A DNA stretch of 64,000 nt from Thermoplasmata archaeon. GTDB lineage: Archaea > Thermoplasmatota > Thermoplasmata > Lutacidiplasmatales > UBA184. Position numbers and translations under genes: made by a program. Every line of letters begins with the position of its first letter. Position 1 is the first letter of the stretch. The notes beneath the pieces were generated by a model, which saw only the letters and a list, made by a program, of their open reading frames with translations, searched no databases and was not told where the DNA came from. Positions 16,597 to 25,277 of this stretch are shown here, in pieces. Location of the stretch: the NCBI GenBank assembly GCA_022749815.1, contig JAKIWV010000005.1, forward strand, positions 1 to 64,000, given 5' to 3'.

Positions 16597-16991
16597 AGTT
16601 CGGCGAGCGTCGTGGGGTGGGGCTCGGGCACCGGTCCCCGCCAGACATGTCGACTCGTTTTGGGGGGAAATAGCGCGCCGGCGCGCGCCCGCCGGATCAC
16701 GTCGTCCTTCTCCAACGGGGGACCCTTCCCCCACCGGCCGAGAGCCATCGCGGGGTTCGAGTAGTCGACCACCCAAGCCGGTACGCGTCGCACCCCCAGG
16801 GTCCGCAAGGCGGCGTACCGGTGGTGTCCGTTCAGGATGACTCCCTCGGCCCGGGTCACCCAGATCGGCTCCCGCACAAGCCCGCGCGTTCGGATCTCCC
16901 GGGCGAGGCGGCCCACGTCGGCCTCGTCGACCTGCTCGTGCGGAAGGAGCGATGTCACCGGCACGAGTCGAAATTCGGGGGGCCGCGTCAC
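16524..16991 (-). CDS. ParB/SerK-like nuclease/kinase-fold protein coupled to the Mo hydroxylase operon
   Basis: 155 residues from GTG 16991, which overlaps the TGA of the FAD-subunit gene by 4 bp and so fixes the start. Residues about 6-95 form a ParB-like domain: VPVTSLLPHE, LAREIRTRGLVREPI, and ILNGHHRYAALRTLGV with the GHHR signature. The rest is polar and probably disordered. ParB-fold proteins can bind DNA with CTP or phosphorylate small molecules (SerK); the short form with no HTH domain fits the latter better. Its position at the end of a hydroxylase operon is odd, and no role there is established. Confidence 0.65.
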   Translation of the reverse strand: MTRPPEFRLVPVTSLLPHEQVDEADVGRLAREIRTRGLVREPIWVTRAEGVILNGHHRYAALRTLGVRRVPAWVVDYSNPAMALGRWGKGPPLEKDDVIRRARAGALFPPKTSRHVWRGPVPEPHPTTLAELQADGPEGDSGPDRREGVRPDGSR

Positions 16992-17974
16992 GAGGCCCCG
17001 CGACCTTCCCACAACGCGCGAACGGCACGTCGCACGAAGACCCCCGTCATCCGCTTCCGGTAGTCGGGCGGATACGCCGTATTGTGGACGGGGCGGACCG
17101 CCGCTTGGATCGCGGCCGCCAGCTCTCGGATCCGATCGTCGGTGAACGTGCCCCCGACGAAGCCCTCGGTGATCGAGCGGAACCGGCGAGGGTACGTTTC
17201 GAGGCCGCCGGCAGCGACCTCGAGGGAACTCAGCCGGTCCCCGTCTCGGGTGAGAGCCGCCGCCAGTCCTAACTCCGGGAAATCGAACGACGGCCTGGGT
17301 CGGAGCTTGAGGTAGGTGCTCCGGACACGACGGGCTTCGGGAGGAAGATGGACCGCGACCAGCAACTCGCCCGGACCCAGCCGGTGCCGCTGGATGCCGT
17401 CTCCGTCGGCGGCGTAGAGCTCGTCGAGGGGGAGCCGTCGGTTCCCCTCGGGAGCCGCCACCTCGACCGTGGCTCCGAGCACTTGGAGCGCCGGAGCGAG
17501 GTCGCCCGAGAAGGTGGCGTAGCACTTCTCCTTCTGCGGGACGACGTGGCAGCGATCTCCGTCGGCTTTGAGGCAGAACCCGAGGCTGGCCCGCCAGAAA
17601 AAGCTCTGATTGAAGAAGAAGCACCGCGTTTCGACCAGCAAATTCCCGCCGACGGTCCCGCTCGCCCGGACGAGCGGCGTCGCGACGCCGTGCACGGCCT
17701 CTCCCAGCGCGGGGTACCAGCGGGCGATCTCGGGGTCGGCGTCGAGGTTGGCGAGCCGGGTCATCGCGCCGATCCGTTCGGGCGTGTACCCTTGGAGTTC
17801 CCGGACCTGATCCAACGCGATCAGATGCGGTCGGACGTTGAGGTGCATCTTGTAGTTCGGCAGCAGGTCCGTCCCTCCGGCGAGATAGTCGAAACCTGGC
17901 CCGAGGTCGCGCGCCAGGCGGACGGTTTCCTCGACCGACTCCGGCCGATGCAGCTCGAACGGATCCAGGTGCAT
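16988..17974 (-). CDS. hcrB: FAD-binding subunit of a Mo hydroxylase, 4-hydroxybenzoyl-CoA reductase beta type
   Basis: 328 residues. LAGGTDLLPNYK and ASGTVGGNLL are the two FAD-binding loops of the xanthine oxidase family medium subunit. Between them and the C-terminal CO-dehydrogenase-flavoprotein domain sits an insertion with C118, C134, C142 and C151. These spacings (16, 8, 9) are the same as those of the four cysteines that hold the extra [4Fe-4S] cluster in Thauera HcrB (122, 138, 146, 155). Ordinary xanthine or CO dehydrogenases lack this loop. In HcrABC the cluster lets electrons flow from ferredoxin to the Mo site for reductive dehydroxylation. The gene is flanked by hcrA-like and the ParB-like gene. 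Confidence 0.85.
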   Translation of the reverse strand: MHLDPFELHRPESVEETVRLARDLGPGFDYLAGGTDLLPNYKMHLNVRPHLIALDQVRELQGYTPERIGAMTRLANLDADPEIARWYPALGEAVHGVATPLVRASGTVGGNLLVETRCFFFNQSFFWRASLGFCLKADGDRCHVVPQKEKCYATFSGDLAPALQVLGATVEVAAPEGNRRLPLDELYAADGDGIQRHRLGPGELLVAVHLPPEARRVRSTYLKLRPRPSFDFPELGLAAALTRDGDRLSSLEVAAGGLETYPRRFRSITEGFVGGTFTDDRIRELAAAIQAAVRPVHNTAYPPDYRKRMTGVFVRRAVRALWEGRGAS

Positions 17975-17990
17975 TGGTCCGGCCCCGACC

Positions 17991-20315
17991 TTAGTGCCCT
18001 TTCCAGACCCGCGACTCGGCCCGGCGGCGGTCGAGCCCCTTGAGGACCCGGTCGGGAGTAACGGGGAGGTCGTAGAACCTCACCCCGACCGCGTCGTAGA
18101 GAGCGTTGGCGGCCGCGGGCAGCGTGGCGACCAATGGGCCTTCCCCCGCCTCCTTCGCTCCGAACGGTCCTTCGGGATCGTCCTCGCCCACGAGGAGACA
18201 CTCGACCTCGGGCATCTGGTGCGGCATGATGATCTTGTAGTCGAGCAGGGACGGGTTCATGAGCCGCGTTCCGCGGTAGTCCATCGATTCCCCCATGAAC
18301 TGACCGAGGCCCATATGGATCGAGCCCTGGATCTGGCCTTCGACGGCGAGCCGATTGAGCGGCCGGCCGCAGTCGAAGGCCGCCCAGACCTTCTCCACAT
18401 CGTACACCCCGGTCTCGTCATCGACCGCCACCTGGGCCACGTACGCCGCGAACGAGTAGGCCGGAGCCGTTCCCGCCCGGGCGCCTTTGAACGTCCCTCC
18501 GACCGGCGGGGAAATGTACGCGCCGGTCGACTGCACCGCGCCGGTGCTCTGGATCGCCTGGTGAAGGGCCTCGAGGTAGGTCGCCCCGATGTCGGGACGG
18601 TGGACCACCTCGTACCGTTCCACGCCGACGCGCAGCGCGTCGCGCGGGTACCCGGTCAGCTGATGCGTCGCGTCGAGCAACCGGTCCCGGAGACCTTCGG
18701 CGGCCTTGCGGGCCGCGTTGCCCATCATGAAAGTGACCCGGCTGGAATAGCTGCCGATGTCGACCGGTGTCACGTCTGAATCGACCGGGCTGATGTGTAT
18801 CCGGTCGAGGGAGACTCCGACGACTTCCGCGACGATGGCGGCGAGGAGGGTATTGGAGCCCTGGCCGATGTCGGCCTGCATGCAGTGCACCGTGATCCCC
18901 CCGTCCATGTCGGCCTTGAGGTGGACGGTGCACTGCGGCATCTTGGGCGTGAAATGGATCGGGCTGTTCGAGCCCGAGATGTAGAACCCGCAGCCTAGGC
19001 CAACGCCGTGCCCGTACGGGAGTCGTCTCCATTTCTCGGCCCAGCCGCTGCGCTCGCGAACGGCCTCGAGGCACCTCAGGAACGACGTCGAGGTCACCCG
19101 GAACTCGTTGACGGTGGTGGAGTGAGGGGGGAGCGCGTTGCGGCTCCGGAGGTCGAACGGGTCGAGGTTCAGCTTCTCCGCCAGCTCGTCGAGTCCCACC
19201 TCGACCGAGTAGCGGATGTTGGTGCCGCCGTGGGCACGCATCGCGCCCGACGGAGGTCGGTTGGTGAACACGCGCTGGCCCTTGTACCGGAAGCTTGGAA
19301 GGGCGTACGGGCCCATCGCCATGACCCCGTTGTAGTACGTGGTGACCGTGCCGAACGAACTCCACGCGCCGCCTTCGATGAGGGCCTCGATATCGTAGCC
19401 GAGGAGCTGTCCGTCCGCCGTCGACGCGATCCGGACCTCGTTGAAGGTCGGGTGGCGTCCGTGGTTCGTGAGGAACACCTCGTCCCGGTCGAAGAGTATC
19501 TTCACCGGACGACCCGTCTCCAAGGCGAGCGCGGCGCAGGCGATCTCGTGCGGAAGCGGGTCGGATTTTCCCCCAAAGCCGCCCCCGACCTCTGGTTTCA
19601 CGACCCGGATCCGATGCATCGGGAGCCGGAGCACCTCCGAGAGCGCCCGGTGCAGGTAATGCGGAACCTGGGTCGAGCTCCACACCGTCAGCCGACCGTC
19701 GGGGGTAGCCTCCGCCACGGTGCATTGCGGCTCGGTGAAGGCGTGTGTCACGCCCGCGAACGAAGCGCGTACCCGGACCGTTGCGGCGGCGTCCCGGAAC
19801 GCCGCGTCGACGTCCCCGAAGTGCTGGACGACCTCCTTCTGGATGTTCGAGTGATTGAGCCCCTTCTCATGGATGGGCACGTCGACGCGAGTCCTTCCTA
19901 CTCGGGGGTCGGAGTACTCGGGAAGGAGTTCCACCTCGATCTCCACCAGCGCAAGCGCCCGCTCCGCCGTGAGCTCATCCTGCGCGGCTACGGCGGCGAT
20001 GATGTCGCCAATGTAGCGGGCCCGATCGACCGCGATGGCGGTCTCGTCCTTTGTGATGGGAAGTACACCGAACGGCGTGGGATACTTCTCGCCGGTGAGC
20101 ACGGCGAAGACGCCGGGAAACGCCCGCGCCTTCGTCACGTCCACGCGGAGCAGCTTGGCGTGGGCCCACGGCGCTCGCAGGAGCTTTCCGACGAGCATCC
20201 CAGGCCGCTTGATGTCGTCCGTGTACTCCGACCGCCCCGACACCTTGAGCGGACCTTCGATGTACGGGATCTCCCGCCCGAGCAGCCGGAGTTCAGGAGA
20301 TGGAGCGGCGGTCAT
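17991..20315 (-). CDS. hcrA: Molybdopterin-binding large subunit of the Mo hydroxylase (HcrA-like)
   Basis: 774 residues from ATG 20315; the frame is open further upstream but that part overlaps the small-subunit gene. The N-terminal a/b hammerhead domain (about 20-135) begins EIPYIEGPLKVSG and is followed by the Mo-pterin domain. Cofactor loops visible are VGGGFGGK, RPPSGAMRAHGG, IGQGSNT and, near the end, GPFGAKEAGEGP with the family's catalytic glutamate. It would catalyse hydroxylation or reductive dehydroxylation at the Mo centre; with an HcrB-type partner, 4-hydroxybenzoyl-CoA to benzoyl-CoA is the best guess. It starts 2 nt after the small-subunit stop, so the order is small, large, FAD subunit. 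Confidence 0.85.
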   Translation of the reverse strand: MTAAPSPELRLLGREIPYIEGPLKVSGRSEYTDDIKRPGMLVGKLLRAPWAHAKLLRVDVTKARAFPGVFAVLTGEKYPTPFGVLPITKDETAIAVDRARYIGDIIAAVAAQDELTAERALALVEIEVELLPEYSDPRVGRTRVDVPIHEKGLNHSNIQKEVVQHFGDVDAAFRDAAATVRVRASFAGVTHAFTEPQCTVAEATPDGRLTVWSSTQVPHYLHRALSEVLRLPMHRIRVVKPEVGGGFGGKSDPLPHEIACAALALETGRPVKILFDRDEVFLTNHGRHPTFNEVRIASTADGQLLGYDIEALIEGGAWSSFGTVTTYYNGVMAMGPYALPSFRYKGQRVFTNRPPSGAMRAHGGTNIRYSVEVGLDELAEKLNLDPFDLRSRNALPPHSTTVNEFRVTSTSFLRCLEAVRERSGWAEKWRRLPYGHGVGLGCGFYISGSNSPIHFTPKMPQCTVHLKADMDGGITVHCMQADIGQGSNTLLAAIVAEVVGVSLDRIHISPVDSDVTPVDIGSYSSRVTFMMGNAARKAAEGLRDRLLDATHQLTGYPRDALRVGVERYEVVHRPDIGATYLEALHQAIQSTGAVQSTGAYISPPVGGTFKGARAGTAPAYSFAAYVAQVAVDDETGVYDVEKVWAAFDCGRPLNRLAVEGQIQGSIHMGLGQFMGESMDYRGTRLMNPSLLDYKIIMPHQMPEVECLLVGEDDPEGPFGAKEAGEGPLVATLPAAANALYDAVGVRFYDLPVTPDRVLKGLDRRRAESRVWKGH

Positions 20316-20316
20316 C

Positions 20317-20793
20317 CTAGGCCGTTCCCGCCGGCCGCGCGGCCAGGATCGCCTCAATGATCTTGGAGTAGCCCGTGCACCGGCACAAGTTCCCCGAGAT
20401 CGCGTCCACGACCTCGGCGCGGGAGGCGTGCGGATGATCGCGCAGGAGGGCCACAGCGCTGAGGACGAATCCGGGAGTACAGAATCCGCATTGGGTGGCG
20501 CCGTGCTCCACGAAGCTTTTCTGTACTCGATGGAGCTCCGTGGCCGAAGCGACGCCCTCGATGGTGGTGATCGCCTTCCCCTCCGCCAGGACCGCGAGCG
20601 TGAGGCAGGACAGGGTCGGCCGCCCATCGAGAAGGACGGTACAGCACCCACAGGTTCCGAGGTCGCATCCACGCTTCGTGCCGGTCAGGTTGAGGTCCTC
20701 CCGAAGCAAGTCCAACAGGATTCGCTCGGGCGGCGACGGAACCTCGACGGGCTGACCGTTGATCGACAGCCGAAGCACGCGTTGGGTACTCAC
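20317..20793 (-). CDS. hcrC: [2Fe-2S] small subunit of the Mo hydroxylase (HcrC-like)
   Basis: 158 residues from GTG 20793. The N-terminal plant-type [2Fe-2S] domain shows the GCDLGTCGCCTV loop plus a later LSC cysteine. The C-terminal four-helix domain carries CGFCTPG and NLCRCTGY, which hold the second [2Fe-2S] cluster next to the Mo cofactor. All eight cluster cysteines are present. The length is normal for the family. The start overlaps the XdhC-like gene by 4 bp. Confidence 0.9.
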   Translation of the reverse strand: MSTQRVLRLSINGQPVEVPSPPERILLDLLREDLNLTGTKRGCDLGTCGCCTVLLDGRPTLSCLTLAVLAEGKAITTIEGVASATELHRVQKSFVEHGATQCGFCTPGFVLSAVALLRDHPHASRAEVVDAISGNLCRCTGYSKIIEAILAARPAGTA

Positions 20794-21623
20794 GTGGATA
20801 GCTCCCGGGTCACATTGGACGTCCGGTGAGACGCACCCCGCCGCGGCACCGGCCCTCGCATCGATCGCACAATCTCGGCGACGACGCTGATCGCGATCTC
20901 CGCTGGACTCTCCGCGCCGATCGGGAGACCGATCGGTGCGTGCACCCGTCCGAGCTTGGCCGCGCTGACCCCTCGGCGTCGGAGGTCCGCGAACATGTGC
21001 GCTCGCTTCGGAGCACTCGAGATGAGACCAATGTATCCCGGGAAACGATCGAGCGAGAGCGCGAGCAGCTCTAGATCTTTCTTGGCGTCGTATCCAAGGA
21101 GATAGAGGTGTGAAAACTCCGCCGGGTCGAAAACCGCCCATACCTCCGACGGGGTCACGGCTTCGCGTCGGTCGGCCTCAGGGAACCGTTCCGCCGTTAC
21201 CCACTCGGGGCGGTCATCGGCCACGCTGTAGTCGTACTCGAGCCGAGGAAGGAAGTGCGCGATCGCCTCGGCCACGTGGCCCCCTCCCCACAGAAGGAGG
21301 TTCGGTCGCGCCGGCACATACTCCACGGCGATGTCGACCGAGCCTCCACAGAGGCTAGGCAGGCCGCCGGGCTTCCACGCTTGAAGGTCGAAGTGGTACA
21401 GGTCGCCCTTCCGGCTTGCGAGCGCAGCCCGGACATGATCCTTGACCTGTTCTTCGAGTCCGGCGCCGCCGATCGTTCCGAGAAACGTACCGTCTGGACG
21501 CAGAATCATCGCAGCGCCGACCTTCCCTGGTACCGAGCCGACCGCCTTTACGACCGTGGCTCGCACGAACGGTTCGTGGCGGTCCATGAGCCGAACAACC
21601 TCCCGGGCGACTCGGCGATTCAC
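20790..21623 (-). CDS. xdhC: XdhC/CoxI family Mo-hydroxylase maturation factor
   Basis: 277 residues. The N-terminal XdhC_CoxI domain includes VKAVGSVPGKVGAAM and IGGAGLEEQV, and the C-terminal Rossmann domain starts LLLWGGGHVAEAIA. Known members bind sulfurated molybdenum cofactor and insert it into hydroxylases while protecting the sulfido ligand. The 4-bp overlaps with both neighbours show it is an integral part of this operon, which supports the neighbouring enzyme using a sulfurated cofactor. Confidence 0.9.
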   Translation of the reverse strand: MNRRVAREVVRLMDRHEPFVRATVVKAVGSVPGKVGAAMILRPDGTFLGTIGGAGLEEQVKDHVRAALASRKGDLYHFDLQAWKPGGLPSLCGGSVDIAVEYVPARPNLLLWGGGHVAEAIAHFLPRLEYDYSVADDRPEWVTAERFPEADRREAVTPSEVWAVFDPAEFSHLYLLGYDAKKDLELLALSLDRFPGYIGLISSAPKRAHMFADLRRRGVSAAKLGRVHAPIGLPIGAESPAEIAISVVAEIVRSMRGPVPRRGASHRTSNVTRELST

Positions 21624-22234
21624 AGACGCCTCTCCGTGGAGTCAAATTGGGCCTGGTAACGTCGAAATTCTTCCTCGGTGTCGATGTTAGCGCGTACCCC
21701 GGGATCGTCGACGGGGACCCGCACCACCTGGGGGCCGAACACGGGGAGGAGGGTCCTTAGCGGCACGGAAGGACCCAACAGGCGGAGCCGCGGTAGGACC
21801 GATGGCTCCAGCAGCACCGGGTGACCACCGACTCCTTCGAACGTCGGAATGAACCAAATTCCCATGGTCTCGCGGTCCGCAACGGTCCGGAGCCGACGAA
21901 GGGTCATAGCTTGAACGAACGGATGGTCGACCGGCCACAGGAGAACCCGGGTGAGCGCCCCTACCTCTTCGAGGCCCTTCTGAATTGATCCGGTTCGGCC
22001 CGACGCCCACGCTTTGTTCTCGATGACTTCGGGGAAGGGCGAAGTAAGCACCGCGCGAATTGCAGGGGCATGGGCGCCCACGACGATCCGCGGAACGAAC
22101 CCCTCCTCGCGGCTTAGGCGAACCAGCCGAACGACCGCGGGCTCCTCGCCAATCTTTACGAGGGCCTTAGAACGGCCTCCGAACCGCGCGGAGGCTCCGG
22201 CGGCCAGGATCAACGAAACGGGGTCTGGGCTCAT
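21620..22234 (-). CDS. mocA: MocA-like molybdenum cofactor cytidylyltransferase
   Basis: 204 residues from ATG 22234. LILAAGASARFGGRSKAL is the nucleotide-binding signature (LAAGxSxRxG...K) of the MobA/MocA NTP-transferase family. WPVDHPFV gives the metal-binding aspartate region, GIWFIPTFEGVGGHPVLL matches the MocA GHP element, and a short C-terminal VDDPGVRANIDTEEE follows. MocA makes the CMP form of the cofactor used by XdhC-served hydroxylases, whereas MobA makes the GMP form. GHP and the operon position favour MocA. It is the first gene of the operon, divergent from rps19e. Confidence 0.85.
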   Translation of the reverse strand: MSPDPVSLILAAGASARFGGRSKALVKIGEEPAVVRLVRLSREEGFVPRIVVGAHAPAIRAVLTSPFPEVIENKAWASGRTGSIQKGLEEVGALTRVLLWPVDHPFVQAMTLRRLRTVADRETMGIWFIPTFEGVGGHPVLLEPSVLPRLRLLGPSVPLRTLLPVFGPQVVRVPVDDPGVRANIDTEEEFRRYQAQFDSTERRL

Positions 22235-22369
22235 GGTGACCCTCGTTCGGACATTGCGTCGGCCTTTAGGAGGAGGCGCTCCTTCGGATGGTGCACGACG
22301 TTCATCGCATTGCCCGCCCGAACGACAAAATCGGTCGTCGAGTCCGGGCGCCGACTTTGACTCAGTCGG

Positions 22370-22377
22370 TTTAAATA
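22370..22377 (+). promoter_or_regulatory. TATA box of the rps19e operon
   Basis: TTTAAATA lies 24 nt before the ATG at 22402. This spacing predicts transcription starting at or next to the start codon, so the rps19e mRNA is probably leaderless. Confidence 0.7.
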
Positions 22378-22401
22378 GGCCAGCCGGGTGGCGCCGCGCG
22401 C

Positions 22402-22857
22402 ATGCCACACCCCACGGACGTTCCCCCCGCGGTCCTTCTTCCGCGCCTCGCCCAGGAGCTGGAAAGCCGGAAAGCCGTGCGTCCGCCCGAATGGGCCGCG
22501 TTTGCCCGAACAGGGGTGCACACCCAGAACGCTCCGTACCAACTGGGGTGGTGGTACCTTCGCAGCGCCTCGGTCCTCCGGAAGCTCTACGTCCGGGGCG
22601 CGAGAGGAGTTCAGCGCCTGTCGTCGGAATACGGCGGCCGCCGGGACCGTGGGTCGGCTCCCTATCATGCGCGGAGCGGATCTCGGTCCATCTTGCGAGA
22701 GATCCTCCAGCAGCTCGAGGGGGCCGGGCTCGTACGCAAGCAGAAGAACGGCGGACGCGCTCTGACCCCCGACGGGCACCGGCTGTTGGATCAACTTGCC
22801 AAGGAGCTGCTGAAGGGACTCGCCGCCAAGGACACCCAACTCGCCAAGTACCTTTGA
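22402..22857 (+). CDS. rps19e: 30S ribosomal protein S19e
   Basis: 151 residues. RPPEWAAFARTGVHTQNAP, then WWYLRSASVLRKLY and later SRSILREILQQLE with GLV and a G-rich turn follow the S19e winged-helix pattern from start to end. Length matches archaeal S19e. S19e is needed for small-subunit maturation. It opens a string of archaeal translation genes running to aIF6. Confidence 0.95.
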   Translation: MPHPTDVPPAVLLPRLAQELESRKAVRPPEWAAFARTGVHTQNAPYQLGWWYLRSASVLRKLYVRGARGVQRLSSEYGGRRDRGSAPYHARSGSRSILREILQQLEGAGLVRKQKNGGRALTPDGHRLLDQLAKELLKGLAAKDTQLAKYL

Positions 22858-22890
22858 AGCGTACCGAATCTTACCGACAGTTGAGGGGCG

Positions 22891-23256
22891 ATGTCCTACC
22901 AAGAGGATCCCGAACTCGCAGCCCTGCGTCAACGACGCCTCCGAGAGCTGCAGGAGATGCAGGCGCGGGCCGGGGCGGGAGCCGACCCGATGGGAATGAC
23001 GGCGCAGAACGCGGAAGCCCAACGGCGAGAGGCCGAGCGATTCGAGGTCATGCGACGGCTTCTCACGCCGGAAGCGCGGGAACGGCTCGCGCGCATCCGT
23101 TTGGCGAAACCCGACGTCGCGGCGTCGATCGAACAGCAGATCATGAGTCTGGCCGCCTCCGGCCGTCTCCAGCGACAGATTGACGACGGCACGCTTCGTG
23201 CGCTGCTCGAGCGTATCACGCCGGAAAAGCGGGAGATCCACATCACCCGTCGCTAA
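22891..23256 (+). CDS. PDCD5-family DNA-binding protein
   Basis: 121 residues. A highly charged N-terminal helix ([17 protein letters not shown]) precedes a compact three-helix core: the first core helix has [21 protein letters not shown], split here by the conserved LTPEARERL. It is followed by a QQIMSLA helix and a basic end with ITPEKREI. This is the TFAR19/PDCD5 family, small proteins found next to S19e and L39e in many archaea. They bind DNA or ribosomal partners; the exact archaeal role is unknown. Confidence 0.9.
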   Translation: MSYQEDPELAALRQRRLRELQEMQARAGAGADPMGMTAQNAEAQRREAERFEVMRRLLTPEARERLARIRLAKPDVAASIEQQIMSLAASGRLQRQIDDGTLRALLERITPEKREIHITRR

Positions 23257-23279
23257 CGGCCTGTAGGGAGGAATCATCG

Positions 23280-23438
23280 ATGGCAACACGTCGCAAGAGC
23301 TTGGCACGAAAGATCCGCATGTTCCGGCGCGTCAACGGCAACCGACGGGTCCCCGCTTGGGTGATGCAACGGACGAACCGGTCGGTGACCCGGCACCCGA
23401 AACGGCGGAGCTGGAAGCGCGGACACCTGCAACCGTAG
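23280..23438 (+). CDS. rpl39e: 50S ribosomal protein L39e
   Basis: 52 residues (ATG 23280, TAG ends 23438), too short for standard gene calls. The chain is strongly basic, with the L39e hallmarks: [15 protein letters not shown], then WVMQRTN and a final [16 protein letters not shown]39e lines the nascent-peptide tunnel. A GGAGGA ribosome-binding site precedes the start. It sits between PDCD5 and L31e, the usual archaeal order. Confidence 0.95.
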   Translation: MATRRKSLARKIRMFRRVNGNRRVPAWVMQRTNRSVTRHPKRRSWKRGHLQP

Positions 23439-23448
23439 GAGCAGTTCG

Positions 23449-23745
23449 ATGGCACGCACCCCGGACAAGACCCGAACTGAAGAACTCGAACGGGAATTCG
23501 TGGTACCCCTTCGCGCGAGTAAACACCAGCCGGCACGTCATCGCCGCGCCGGACACGCGCTTCAGACCGTCCGTCGATTCATGGTCCGCCACATGCATGG
23601 TGCACCCGAGAAGATCTGGATCGACCCTCGTCTCAACACGTACATTTGGCAGTGGGGCGCCCAGCACATTCCCTCGAAGATCCGGGTGAAAGCGATCCGG
23701 TTCGAGGACGGCCTGATCGAGGTCGACCTCGCCGAGGAATCGTAG
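23449..23745 (+). CDS. rpl31e: 50S ribosomal protein L31e
   Basis: 98 residues. The first strand EREFVVPLR, the RRAGHALQTVRRFMVRHM helix, the IWIDPRLNTYIW strand and IPSKIRVKAIRFEDG follow the L31e pattern. It begins 10 nt after L39e and precedes aIF6. L31e lies near the tunnel exit. Confidence 0.95.
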   Translation: MARTPDKTRTEELEREFVVPLRASKHQPARHRRAGHALQTVRRFMVRHMHGAPEKIWIDPRLNTYIWQWGAQHIPSKIRVKAIRFEDGLIEVDLAEES

Positions 23746-23767
23746 GGTTCGGGGTCGGAGCGACGGA

Positions 23768-24433
23768 GTGCCGGTCAACCGCCTGTCGATCGCCGGAAGT
23801 CCCTACCTTGGAGTGTACCTCAGAGTCTCGGACCGTGGTGTGGTAGCGTCGCCGTCGCTCTCGGAGGCCGCCGGCCGCGAAGTCGAGCGTCTGTTCGGGG
23901 TTCCCGTAATTCGGACCACTGTGCTCGATTCCGAATTGGTGGGGTCCTTTCTTGCGCTGAATTCCTTCGGCGCGATCGTCGCGGAGGAGCCCGACGCCAG
24001 AGAGCTCCAACGACTCGATGCGTTCGGCCCGGTGACGGTGGTCCGGACGCTCCAAAACGCGCTCGGCAACAACGTTCTCGCGAATGACCTCGGGGCGCTG
24101 CTCCACCCCAGCTTGTCCGATGCCGCGGCGACCCGGATCGGTGAAGCGCTGCGCGTCCCGGTCACGCGGGGCACCGTGGCGGGTCTGGGGACGGTGGGGA
24201 TGGCCGCGGTGGCCACCAACCGGGGCGTCGTAGTGCATCCTCGGGCCACCGACGCCGAAGCCGCAGTACTCCGGGAGACGCTCAAGGTCCCGGTCCATCG
24301 GTCCACGGCGAACTTCGGGGTCCCGATTGTGGGGGCCTGCGTAACGGCCAATTCCCGGGGGATCCTCGCCGGATCCCTGACGACGCCGGTCGAGTTCGTC
24401 CATCTCCAAGAGGGATTTCAGATCCTGGAGTGA
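23768..24433 (+). CDS. eif6: Translation initiation factor aIF6
   Basis: 221 residues from GTG 23768. The protein is a pseudo-fivefold repeat of about 45 residues: each unit has a strand, a helix and a turn such as VTRGTVAGLGTVG, and NALGNNVLANDLGALLHP and ATNRGVVVHPRAT are the family-typical turns. aIF6 binds the large subunit and blocks premature joining with the small subunit. It closes the ribosomal string. Length is normal. Confidence 0.93.
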   Translation: MPVNRLSIAGSPYLGVYLRVSDRGVVASPSLSEAAGREVERLFGVPVIRTTVLDSELVGSFLALNSFGAIVAEEPDARELQRLDAFGPVTVVRTLQNALGNNVLANDLGALLHPSLSDAAATRIGEALRVPVTRGTVAGLGTVGMAAVATNRGVVVHPRATDAEAAVLRETLKVPVHRSTANFGVPIVGACVTANSRGILAGSLTTPVEFVHLQEGFQILE

Positions 24434-24465
24434 ACCGAACCCGCGGCCCGGAGCACAGACCCGCT

Positions 24466-25260
24466 TCAATCGACGGAGGTTCGCTCAAAAATCGAAACGA
24501 CGCTCACGCCCTCGAAGCCACACGGGCGGTACAGCTGTTCCCCGAGGGTTACGGAGCGGGTGGTCAACTGTACCCCCCGGGCGCCGTCATGGACCGCCTC
24601 TTCGGTGGCCCGGAGGACGACCGCGGTGGCAACACCCTGTCCCCGCCATTCCGGCGCCGTTTGCACGTGCTCGATGGAGGCGAGAGATCCGATCCGGCTG
24701 AGGTCGCACGAGCCAGCCATCGAGTCCCCCATGAATCCCGCGAAGGTCCGACGACCGGGTTTGTCGGCCTGGCTGGAATAGAAACTCACCCGGTCCGAGG
24801 CACCCGGGCCCGACTCCCCCCTTTCCTGTTCGACCCGGTAGGAGAGGGTAAGCCAGGCCGGTCGGAGGAACGGGTCCACGCGCCGGACCGTGATCTCGGG
24901 TTGGGGCCGCGCCGTGACCACGCCACGGAACGCGAGGAGCCCGAGCGGACGCTCGTGGAAACCCTCCCCGAGGAGAGATCCTCCCAGCCGGCTCCGGACC
25001 TCCTCGCCGAACAGCATCACCCTTCGACCTGGGATGCCGAGCGCGCGGAACGTCGGTTCGGCCTGGGCCCGGATCTCTTCCCATTCAACCGGGGGTTCCG
25101 TCGCACCGACCAGAATCTGGTTGGCCCAGAGAACGGCCCGGTACCGGGGGTTTGTAACGACACGGGCCCCGCGCAGGCGTCGTACCTTGCCGACCCATCC
25201 TCGTCGTTCTCGCTCGGCTTCAAGAAAGTCGACGACCGTCGGATGGGACAAGAACGGCAC
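24466..25260 (-). CDS. GNAT-family N-acetyltransferase
   Basis: 264 residues from GTG 25260. A longer frame exists upstream but runs through rps17e. The C-terminal half carries the GNAT acetyl-CoA site: a strand ending IEHVQTAPEWRGQGVATA, with the R/Q-x-x-G-x-G/A pyrophosphate loop, and the following LYRPCGFEGV segment typical of the last helix and strand. The N-terminal half (about 1-130) is unassigned. It starts 17 nt after the rps17e stop on the same strand, so the two may be co-transcribed. The substrate is unknown. Confidence 0.75.
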   Translation of the reverse strand: MPFLSHPTVVDFLEAERERRGWVGKVRRLRGARVVTNPRYRAVLWANQILVGATEPPVEWEEIRAQAEPTFRALGIPGRRVMLFGEEVRSRLGGSLLGEGFHERPLGLLAFRGVVTARPQPEITVRRVDPFLRPAWLTLSYRVEQERGESGPGASDRVSFYSSQADKPGRRTFAGFMGDSMAGSCDLSRIGSLASIEHVQTAPEWRGQGVATAVVLRATEEAVHDGARGVQLTTRSVTLGEQLYRPCGFEGVSVVSIFERTSVD

Positions 25261-25277
25261 GTACCCGTGCGCTCCCG

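Noticed and set aside
19008-20360. 450-codon plus-strand frame opposite hcrA
   Set aside because: It is antisense to a gene with all cofactor loops of the family; its composition is typical of shadows in GC-rich DNA.
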